A stretch of DNA of 64,000 bases, from contig JAEUJQ010000035.1 in the NCBI GenBank assembly GCA_016793095.1, forward strand, positions 62,001 to 126,000, read 5' to 3'. Positions 50,652-57,699 of this stretch are shown in pieces (positions within the stretch are counted from its first letter, which is position 1; each line of letters begins with the position of its first letter). The translations under genes were made by a program, and so were the position numbers. The stretch is from Myxococcaceae bacterium (GTDB lineage Bacteria; Myxococcota; Myxococcia; Myxococcales; Myxococcaceae). A model generated the notes under the pieces. It made no database searches. It was not told where the DNA came from and saw only the letters and a list, made by a program, of their open reading frames with translations.

Positions 50652-52193
50652 GTGTCTACCAAGCCCTCCGACTTCCAGGCAGACGAAACCACCTCGCCCT
50701 CGATGTCGCCGATCCAGCTTGCGCTGAGGCGGAACTCGAAGCTGACCTCGATCCTCGAGGTGGCGAAGGCGATGACCGCCGAGCGCAACCTCGACACGCT
50801 GCTGCCCCTCATTCTCCGCGAGGCGGCGCGCGTGGTGGAGGCCGACCGCTGCAGCCTCTTCATCGTCGATCGCGCGCGCAACGAGCTGTGGAGCCGCGTC
50901 GCCCAGGGCGCCCGTGAGGAGATCCGCCTGCCCATCGGTCAGGGCATCGCGGGCACGGTGGCGGCCACCGGGGAGATCGTCAACATCAAGGACGCCTACG
51001 AGGATCCGCGGTTCAACCGGGACTGGGACGCGAAGACGGCCTACCACACGAAGAGCATCCTCTGCGTGCCGATGCGCGACACGCGCGGCGACATCACCGG
51101 CGTCATTCAGGCGCTCAACGCCATCGACGGCGCCTTCGACGCCGAAGACGAGGAGCTGCTGCTCGCGCTCGGTGGCCAGGCCGCCCAGGCCATCGAGAAC
51201 GCGATGCTGCACGAGGAGATCAGCCGGCTCTTCGAGGGCTTCGTGCAGGCGTCGGTGATGGCCATCGAGTCGCGCGACCCCACCACCGCCGGTCACTCAG
51301 GCCGGGTCGCCTCGCTCACGGTCGGCCTCGCCCAGGCGACCGAGGCCGCGCCCGCCGGCCCCTACCGCGGCACCCACTTCAGCCAGGAGCAACTGCAAGA
51401 GCTCCGCTACGCCTCGCTCCTGCACGACTTCGGGAAGATCGGCGTCCGGGAGCCGGTGCTGGTGAAGGCCGAGAAGCTGTACCCGCACGAGTTCGAGAGC
51501 ATTCGGCAGCGCTTCGAGCTCGCGCGCAAGGATCGACAGCTCGGCTCGGTGCAGCGACGGCTCGAGATGGTGAAGCTGCGCGGCGAGCGTGAGATCGGCG
51601 CCATCGAGCAGGAGGAAGACGCGCGGTTGGCGCGAGAGCTCAAGGAGCTGGACGAGGCGCTCGAGTTCATCATCGCGTGCAACAAGCCCACCGTGCTGGC
51701 GCAGGGTGGCTTCGAGAAGCTGGCCGGCCTGGGCGAGGTGTCGTTCACCGACGCGCACGAGCGGCCCCAGATGGTCCTCACCGCTCACGAGATCCAGGTG
51801 TTGTCGATCCCACGCGGCTCGCTGTCGGCGACGGAGCGGCGCGAGATCGAGTCGCACGTGACGCACACGTTCAAGTTCCTGTCCCAGATCCCCTGGACCC
51901 GGGTGCTCAAGCGCGTGCCGGAGATCGCCTACGCGCACCACGAGAAGCTGGATGGCAAGGGCTACCCGCGCTCGCTCGCCTCCGAGCGCATTCCGCTGCA
52001 GTCGAAGATGATGGCCATCTCGGACATCTACGACGCGCTGACCGCCAGCGACCGGCCGTACAAGAAGGCCGTGCCCCACGAGAAGGCCCTCGACATCCTC
52101 CACATGGAGGCGAAGTCGGGGCAGCTCGACAGCGAGCTGATCCGCGTCTTCGTCGAGGCCGACGTGCCGCGACGGGCGCTCAAGGGCGGCTGA
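50652..52193 (+). CDS. GAF-HD-GYP cyclic-di-GMP phosphodiesterase-like protein
   Basis: A 513-residue cytoplasmic signalling protein. I use GTG 50652 (VSTKPSDFQ); ATG 50703 is the alternative. Residues about 37-180 are a GAF domain (LLPLILREAARVVEADRCSLFIVD...PIGQGIAGTVAATGE...AYHTKSILCVPM). The HD-GYP domain has HSGRVASL, the catalytic HD in LLHDFGKIGVREP, and HHEKLDGKGYP, so all diagnostic residues including GYP are intact. This family hydrolyses cyclic-di-GMP. Between HD and HH/GYP lies a charged insertion of about 130 residues (about twice usual) with a coiled-coil-like stretch (KLRGEREIGAIEQEEDARLARELKEL). Nothing adjacent identifies its target. Confidence 0.9.
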   Translation: MSTKPSDFQADETTSPSMSPIQLALRRNSKLTSILEVAKAMTAERNLDTLLPLILREAARVVEADRCSLFIVDRARNELWSRVAQGAREEIRLPIGQGIAGTVAATGEIVNIKDAYEDPRFNRDWDAKTAYHTKSILCVPMRDTRGDITGVIQALNAIDGAFDAEDEELLLALGGQAAQAIENAMLHEEISRLFEGFVQASVMAIESRDPTTAGHSGRVASLTVGLAQATEAAPAGPYRGTHFSQEQLQELRYASLLHDFGKIGVREPVLVKAEKLYPHEFESIRQRFELARKDRQLGSVQRRLEMVKLRGEREIGAIEQEEDARLARELKELDEALEFIIACNKPTVLAQGGFEKLAGLGEVSFTDAHERPQMVLTAHEIQVLSIPRGSLSATERREIESHVTHTFKFLSQIPWTRVLKRVPEIAYAHHEKLDGKGYPRSLASERIPLQSKMMAISDIYDALTASDRPYKKAVPHEKALDILHMEAKSGQLDSELIRVFVEADVPRRALKGG

Positions 52194-52291
52194 AGCTCAC
52201 GCCCCCGCGACCCCCTCCGTCAGCCCGAAAGCAGCCGCGGTGATGAACGCCATCGGCGCGCGCGATTCCCGGCGCCGCGCGGACCTTGGAT

Positions 52292-52308
52292 TTGCGAACC
52301 GTTTTCAA
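52292..52308 (+). promoter_or_regulatory. candidate Fur-type 7-1-7 operator upstream of feoAB
   Basis: TTGCGAAC-C-GTTTTCAA is an imperfect inverted repeat (6 of 8 pairs), whose core TGCGAAC-C-GTTTTCA has the 7-1-7 layout of Fur boxes. It sits in a locally AT-rich stretch 15 bases before the feoA ATG. Iron-responsive repression of feo genes by Fur is well known; here the match is only structural. Confidence 0.4.
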
Positions 52309-52323
52309 CTACGAGCAGTGGCG

Positions 52324-52581
52324 ATGACTCGCGACGGGACGACCGCAGCCACCGTGACGTCGCTCGACACCCTCCTGCCCGGTGCCTCGGCGACGGTGAA
52401 GGCGCTCCACCTGCCACCGAGGGAGGCCACCTGGCTGCGGGCGGTGGGGCTGCGCGAGGGCACGGTGGTGGCGGTGCTGCGGCGGGCGCCGTTCTCGGGG
52501 CCGCTGCACCTCAGGCTCGGCGAGCGCTCTGAGCTGGCGCTCGCCCGAGAGCTGGCGACGCACGTCGAGGTGGCCCCGTGA
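52324..52581 (+). CDS. feoA: ferrous iron transport accessory protein FeoA
   Basis: An 85-residue SH3-like protein. Features: LDTLLPGASATVKALHLPPREATWLRAVGLREGTVVAVLRRAPFSGPLHLRLGERSELALARELATHVEV, which follows the FeoA pattern (short beta barrel, LxxxGLxxGxxV, and the Gly-rich LRLGxxxLALxxxxAxxI end). FeoA assists FeoB in Fe(II) uptake at the membrane. ATG 52324 gives the usual size; upstream in-frame extension is not needed. Overlaps feoB by GTGA. Confidence 0.9.
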   Translation: MTRDGTTAATVTSLDTLLPGASATVKALHLPPREATWLRAVGLREGTVVAVLRRAPFSGPLHLRLGERSELALARELATHVEVAP

Positions 52582-54458
52582 CGACTCCCGTCGTCGCCCT
52601 CGTGGGTCGGCCCAACTCGGGCAAGTCGTCTCTCTTCAACGCGCTCACGGGGGCGCACGCGAAGGTCGGCAACTTCCCCGGGGTCACGGTCGAGGTGCTC
52701 GAGGCCGAGCTGAAGGCGCCCGGGAGCGAGCCCCTGCGCTGCGTCGATCTGCCCGGCGTCTACACCGTCGAGGGCGAGGTGGACGCCGAGAGCGACGAAG
52801 GCCACGCGCGCCGCTTCCTCGACGAGCTGCACCGATCGGGCTCCCCGGCCCTCATCGCCCAGGTAGTGGACTCGACCCAGCTCGCGCTGGGCCTGCAGCT
52901 CACCGTCGAGCTCCGTCGGCGGGGCCTGCCCCTCGTCCTGATCGCGACGCAACACGACGCGCTGATCGCCCAGGGGTTCGAGCTCGACGCCGACGCGCTC
53001 TCGCAGGCGCTCGGGGTGCCGGTGATCGCGACGAGCGTGCGCGACGCGGCGTTGGTGGAGCGGATCCAGAAGGTGCTGGTGGACGCGCTGCAGCTCAAAG
53101 CGACGCCTCCTTCGACGGCCATCGACGTCGAGGCGACCGTGCGGCAGGTGCTGAGGCCACGCGAAGACGCGAAGACCGCGTTCGCGAGGGCGCGCGCTCG
53201 CTCCGAGCGGCTCGACGCGGTGCTGCTGCACCCGGTGGTGGGCCCTGTCTGCTTCCTCGGGCTGATGACCGCGCTGTTCGCGGCGGTCTTCTTCGTCGCC
53301 GAGCCCATCACGGCCCTCATCGACGCGGCCAACCAGGCGCTTGGCGCCCGCATCGAGGCCGCGCTCGGGCCAGGGCTGCTCTCGTCGCTGCTCGTCGATG
53401 GGGTGCTCGGTGGCGCGGGCACGGTGCTGGCCTTCCTGCCGCAGATCGTCACCCTCACGGTCGCGCTCGAGCTGATTGACGCGTCGGGCTACCTCGCGCG
53501 CGGCACCTTTCTGGTCGATCGGCTGCTGCGCGTCGCGGGGCTCGGCGGGCGCTCGTTCGTGCCGTTGCTGTCGGCCCACGCGTGCGCGGTGCCGGCCATC
53601 TCGTCGGCGCGCATCATCCGCGACCCGGGCCAGCGGCTGCGCACGATCCTGGTGCTGCCGCTGATGACCTGCTCGGCGCGGCTGCCAACCTACGGGCTGC
53701 TCATCTCGACCTTCTTCGCGTCGCAGTCGGTGTGGCTCCGCGGGGGGCTCTTCGTCGCGCTGTACTTCGCCGGGCTCGGCTTCGGCCTCGTCGCCTCGCT
53801 GGCGCTCGGGCGCACGGTCGAGAAGACGGCGAGACCGCGACCGCTGGTGCTCGAGATGCCGCCGTACCGCCTGCCGCGGGCGTCGGTGGTGGGCCGGGTC
53901 GGCCTCCGAACGGCGAGCCGCTTCGTCCGCGACGTAGGCTCGGTCATCGTCATCGCGGCGCTCGTGTTGTGGGCGCTGCTCACCGTGCCGGGCCCGATGA
54001 AAGGCAGCCCGCCGCCGGGCGCTTCCCCGCGCGCGGTCGCGATGCACAACAGCCTGGCGGCGTCGGTGGGGCGCGCGCTCGAGCCCATCACGAGGCCCGC
54101 CGGCTTCGACTGGCGCCTCAACGTCGGGCTGATTGGCTCCTTCGGTGCGCGCGAGCTGATGGTGGGGACGCTCGGTGTCATCTTCGGCATCGAGGACGCG
54201 GCAGACGACGCCGCTCCGCTGGCCGAGCGCCTCCGCGAAGCGCGCCGCGCTGACGGCACGGCCGCCTACAGCGGCGCCACCGCCCTCGCGCTGATGGCCT
54301 TCTTCATCATCGCCTGCCAATGCATGAGCACGCTCGCGGCCGTGCGGCGGGAGACCCGGACGTGGCGGTGGCCGGCGTTCCTGCTCGTCACCACGTACGC
54401 AGCAGCGTGGCTCCTGGCGGTCGCGGTGTACCAGGCATCGTCGGCGCTGCTGAGCTGA
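52578..54458 (+). CDS. feoB: ferrous iron transporter FeoB
   Basis: A 626-residue protein with a GTG start. N-terminal G domain: G1 GRPNSGKSS (10-18), G2 FPGVTVE, G3 DLPGVY. The G4 position reads TQHD rather than NxxD, which should weaken guanine recognition. Then about nine membrane helices including the Cys-containing pore block SAHACAVPAISSARII and Gate-type segments LIGSFGARELMVGTLGVIFG. At 626 residues it is shorter than typical FeoB (about 700-800); the C-terminal soluble part is missing, and no feoC follows. It imports Fe(II) driven by the G domain. Confidence 0.9.
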   Translation: MTTPVVALVGRPNSGKSSLFNALTGAHAKVGNFPGVTVEVLEAELKAPGSEPLRCVDLPGVYTVEGEVDAESDEGHARRFLDELHRSGSPALIAQVVDSTQLALGLQLTVELRRRGLPLVLIATQHDALIAQGFELDADALSQALGVPVIATSVRDAALVERIQKVLVDALQLKATPPSTAIDVEATVRQVLRPREDAKTAFARARARSERLDAVLLHPVVGPVCFLGLMTALFAAVFFVAEPITALIDAANQALGARIEAALGPGLLSSLLVDGVLGGAGTVLAFLPQIVTLTVALELIDASGYLARGTFLVDRLLRVAGLGGRSFVPLLSAHACAVPAISSARIIRDPGQRLRTILVLPLMTCSARLPTYGLLISTFFASQSVWLRGGLFVALYFAGLGFGLVASLALGRTVEKTARPRPLVLEMPPYRLPRASVVGRVGLRTASRFVRDVGSVIVIAALVLWALLTVPGPMKGSPPPGASPRAVAMHNSLAASVGRALEPITRPAGFDWRLNVGLIGSFGARELMVGTLGVIFGIEDAADDAAPLAERLREARRADGTAAYSGATALALMAFFIIACQCMSTLAAVRRETRTWRWPAFLLVTTYAAAWLLAVAVYQASSALLS

Positions 54459-54526
54459 GCGCCTTCCCGGGTCGACCTCACCGCTGGGCTGCCGAGAAGC
54501 TGGCTCAGGCGGGCCCTCGCAGTCGG

Positions 54527-55483
54527 TCAGAACGGCGGGAGCAGCGCAGTGTGCATGGCGTAGCCCCCGGGCCGCGCCTCGAGCAGGGCGACGACGCGGC
54601 CGAGGTGCGTGGCGACGACCAGGGGCGACGGAGGCGGAAACCCGGCAGCCGGCCTCCACCGGGGCGCCGTCGGCTTCGCGCGGATCGACACCACGCCCTC
54701 GCCAGGCTTCAGCCGTCCCCACTCGTCGTCGTGCAGGGCGACCGTCGGGAGCCACGGGACCGCGTCGAGGCCAGCGAGCGTGGTGACGACACCTTCACCA
54801 GGATCGAGCCAGGGGCCAATCTGCGTCCGCGTCAGGGTCGAGAGGTGCGCGCTGCAGCCCAGCTTCCGCCCGAGGTCGCGGGCGAGGCTGCGCACGTAGA
54901 AGCCGCCGCGACAGGTGAGCCGCATGACGCTCGACGCAGGCAGCGCGTGGCGTACCCACTCGGCGCGATGGAGGAACACGTCGGCCGCGGGCAGCTCGAC
55001 GAGCTCTCCGCGGTGCGCCTTCTGGTACGCGCGCTCTCCGCCAACGCGCTTGTTGCTCGTCGCTGGCGGGACCTGCTTCGTCCACCCCAGGAACGACCCG
55101 AGCGCGGCGTCGAGCTGGAGGGCCGTGAGCGAGCCCGCGTCACCGGTGGACACCACCGCGCCTCCACCGTCACAGGTGTCGGTCTCTGTCCCGAAGACGA
55201 CGGTGGCCTCGTACGTCTTGGGCAGCTCGTGCACGCGCTCGAACAACCTGGTGGCCGAGCCGATGAGTATCGGCAGCAGGCCGGTCGCGAACGGATCGAG
55301 CGCGCCCGCATGGCAGAGCTTCCACGCTCTCCCCGGCGCCGCGTCGAGCATCTGCTGCACCTCGCGCACGAGCGAGTGACTCGTCACGCCCGCCCGTTTG
55401 TGCAGCAGTCGCACGCCGGGCCGTGGCCGGCCCTCGCCTTCCGCTCGCCCATCGGCGACGCTCTGAGTCCTTCGTGCACCCAT
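54527..55483 (-). CDS. truB: tRNA pseudouridine(55) synthase
   Basis: A 318-residue enzyme that makes pseudouridine 55 in the T-loop of tRNAs. The catalytic Asp63 is in CHAGALDPFATGLLPI, the TruB form of motif II. Other blocks: RPGVRLLHKRAGVTSHSLVREV at the start, YEATVVFGTETDTCDGGG, the QVPPATSNKRVGGERAYQKAHRGE segment, and GGFYVRSLARDLGRKLG. ATG 55483 matches TruB N-termini and lies after a close GGAGG. The frame continues upstream but has no good start. It is divergent from the coiled-coil gene at 55635. Confidence 0.93.
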   Translation of the reverse strand: MGARRTQSVADGRAEGEGRPRPGVRLLHKRAGVTSHSLVREVQQMLDAAPGRAWKLCHAGALDPFATGLLPILIGSATRLFERVHELPKTYEATVVFGTETDTCDGGGAVVSTGDAGSLTALQLDAALGSFLGWTKQVPPATSNKRVGGERAYQKAHRGELVELPAADVFLHRAEWVRHALPASSVMRLTCRGGFYVRSLARDLGRKLGCSAHLSTLTRTQIGPWLDPGEGVVTTLAGLDAVPWLPTVALHDDEWGRLKPGEGVVSIRAKPTAPRWRPAAGFPPPSPLVVATHLGRVVALLEARPGGYAMHTALLPPF

Positions 55484-55602
55484 GCCTCCGCCCACACTGG
55501 ACTTGACCACGGAAAACTGTGGATCGCTGGCTTTCCGGCGCCCGCGCACCCTGACGCACCTTCGCAACCGGCTGAATTCCCATGCGTTTCGGGTCGATTC
55601 TC

Positions 55603-55618
55603 TGGCACCGCGGTTGCT
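55603..55618 (+). promoter_or_regulatory. consensus sigma-54 (-24/-12) promoter
   Basis: TGGCAC-CGCGG-TTGCT matches the sigma-54 consensus TGGCAC-N5-TTGCW, with the invariant GG and GC 10 bases apart (55604-55605 and 55616-55617). It sits in the divergent gap between truB and the coiled-coil gene and points to the latter. Transcription would start about 12 bases beyond the GC, leaving only some 7 bases before the ATG. Confidence 0.55.
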
Positions 55619-55634
55619 GTAGAACCCGCTCGTC

Positions 55635-56786
55635 ATGAACTTCCGCGCCGCCCTCCTCTCGCTGCTCCTCGGCCTCTCGGCCTGGGCCGCGGCTGGCGTC
55701 GAGGCGATGCGCGCCAACGCGTCGGGACTGCGGGCGCAGGTGGCTCAGCTTCGCGGCGAGCAGCTCGCGAAGCGGAACGAGCTGTCGGTGGTGTCGAGCC
55801 GCATCGAGAGCCTCAAGGGCCAGTCGAAGGGCGCGCTGCTCGCAGGCTCGGAGCTCGATCAGTCGCTCAAGCGGTCCCAGGAGCTGTCGGGCTCGCTGAC
55901 GGAGCTCGCGCAGAAGCTGGCCGCCCGTGAGACCGAGCTCGAGAGCGCGAACCTGGCGTTGCTCGAGGGCCTGTCGGGCGAGCTGAACCGGCTGCGTGGG
56001 GAGTTCGATCGCCAGACGGACCGCGCGGCGCGGAAGTCGCTCATCGATCAGCTCCGCAAGCTGCGCGCCGAGCGTGAAGCCGTGCGCGCCGCGCTGCCGG
56101 CCGCGAAGCTGCCCAGCCTCGAGACGCTCAAGCCCACTGACGACCCCGAAGAGCTGCTCGAGCAGGCCGACCTGTTGCGCGACAACGAAGAGAAGGTGCG
56201 CCGCGAGCTGAAGGCCGTCGAGACGCGCCTCACCCAGCGCCGCGAGGAGCTGGAGCTCGACCGCCGCGTGCAGCGCTTCATGGGCGAGGAGTCGATGTTC
56301 GACGACCAGGACCGCCGCCTGCGCCTGCAGCGCAAGGACACGATCACCGGCGAGGCGCCGGCTGGTCCCTCGCGCTCGGCGAACACCGAGAGCTTCTCGG
56401 CTGCGTCCGACAACAACACGGCGAGCCCTGGTCCGGTGACGGCGGGGAGCGCACCTCCGAACACCACGCCGCCCTTCTCGCTCGGTGGCTTCGCGCCCGC
56501 GCCTTCTGCTGCTCGTGGAAACGACGTGACGAACTTCGGCGCCGGTGCGCCGGGCGGCCAGAAGAACGAGGGAGTCGCGCCGGGCGGCCTCGACTCGCGC
56601 GGGGTGTCGATCACCAGCAGCTCCGACGCCCGTCCGCAGATCGGCGCTGGCTCACGCAGCATCGCGACTGGCGACGAAGACGAGATGGAAGACCTCGACG
56701 TGCAGCGCCGCAAGCTCCAGGGCCTCGCCGAGGAGCTCAAGCGGAAGGCCGCCGAGCTCGAGAAGAAGGCGTCGCAGCTGCGCTGA
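55635..56786 (+). CDS. exported coiled-coil protein
   Basis: A 383-residue protein with a signal peptide (MNFRAALLSLLLGLSAWAAAG). Residues 24-220 are a long heptad-type coiled coil (RAQVAQLRGEQLAKRNELSV, ELAQKLAARETELESANLAL, DRQTDRAARKSLIDQLRKLRAEREAV, RRELKAVETRLTQRREELEL). A Ser/Pro/Gly-rich disordered region follows (260-345), then a short C-terminal helix (RRKLQGLAEELKRKAAELEKKASQL). It looks like a periplasmic scaffold or tether. Preceded by a consensus sigma-54 motif; 17 bases upstream of a lysozyme pseudogene in the same direction. No known family. Confidence 0.75.
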   Translation: MNFRAALLSLLLGLSAWAAAGVEAMRANASGLRAQVAQLRGEQLAKRNELSVVSSRIESLKGQSKGALLAGSELDQSLKRSQELSGSLTELAQKLAARETELESANLALLEGLSGELNRLRGEFDRQTDRAARKSLIDQLRKLRAEREAVRAALPAAKLPSLETLKPTDDPEELLEQADLLRDNEEKVRRELKAVETRLTQRREELELDRRVQRFMGEESMFDDQDRRLRLQRKDTITGEAPAGPSRSANTESFSAASDNNTASPGPVTAGSAPPNTTPPFSLGGFAPAPSAARGNDVTNFGAGAPGGQKNEGVAPGGLDSRGVSITSSSDARPQIGAGSRSIATGDEDEMEDLDVQRRKLQGLAEELKRKAAELEKKASQLR

Positions 56787-56803
56787 GCGGTTCCTCTTCG
56801 AGC

Positions 56804-57504
56804 ATGGCGCGCCCCGTCCTCGCGCTCACCGCTGCCCTCGCGGCGCTCGCGCTCGTGCTCGTCACCACGCTGGCCTGGGAACCGGAGGACGCGGCTCGTC
56901 CTGCGCGGCCGAGAGCGCCTTCGCGCTACGCCGTGCTCGGCATCGACGTCTCGCACCACGCGGGCGACATCGACTGGGCGCAGGTGGCGGAGGCTCGCGT
57001 GGCTCAAGGCGTCGGAGGGCGGCGACCTGCGTGACCGCCGCTTCGTCGAGAACGCCGCAGGCGCACGCGACGCGGGGCTGCTCGTCATCCCGTACCACTT
57101 CTTCACGTTCTGCCGGCCCGGCGCCGATCAGGCGAGGCACTACCTCGACGTGATCGCCAGGGTGCCACGCACGCTGCCGGCGGCGGTTGACGTGGAGTCG
57201 GTGGGCAACTGCACGAGCACCGGACCTGGCGACGGTTCGGCGACAGCTCGAGGTGTTCCTCGAGCTCGTCGAGGGCGCGCTCGGCGAGCGGGTGGTCGTC
57301 TCTTCGATGGCCGGAGAGGCAGCTGGGTGGCTCCACGGCCTCGCGCGACCGCGCTGGATCCGTTCGATCGGGCGGGAGCCAACGGGCCAATGGGTGTTCT
57401 GGCAGTTCGACCCCTCTGCGAGGGTGCCGGGCATCGCAGGCCCCGTGGATCTCGACGTATTCGTGGGCGCACGACCCGACCTCGAGCACCTGCGGAGCCG
57501 CTGA
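56804..57504 (+). pseudogene. GH25 lysozyme-like gene interrupted by two frameshifts
   Basis: Three consecutive frames join into one GH25 (Lyz-type muramidase) protein. Frame A starts at ATG 56804: signal-like MARPVLALTAALAALALVLV, then GIDVSHHAGDIDWAQVAEAR with the catalytic-site Asp motif. Near 56999 the match moves to another frame: WLKASEGGDLRDRRFVENA...LLVIPYHFFTFCRPGADQARHYL...LPAAVDVESVGNC, carrying the DxE pair. Near 57225 it moves again to TVRRQLEVFLELVEGALGERVVVSSM...GQWVFWQFDPSARVPGIAGPVDLDVF, ending in TGA 57504. At least one residue group is missing at the first break. Two independent indels mean either a decayed gene or sequence errors. Intact, it would cleave peptidoglycan. Confidence 0.8.
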
Positions 57505-57699
57505 GCGCGTCCGGTCTCCATCGGAGGAGCGCGCGCGACGCGCTCGCCGGGTCTCGAGGGTGCCGGCGACCACTCTGCTGCTGCGAGCCGGGCCCGCGAG
57601 AGCACGAAGACGGCCAGCCCGTCAACGCACGACGGGCGCGACGTGACGACGGGTGGGAATACCGGCGCGGCCCTCATCAGCGCAGCGACGTCGAGCGTG
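57505..57699. other. convergent intergenic region, 195 bp
   Basis: Between the end of the lysozyme remnant and the stop of the large leftward gene. ORF frames across it on both strands show no protein-like features. No convincing terminator hairpin was found. Confidence 0.4.
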
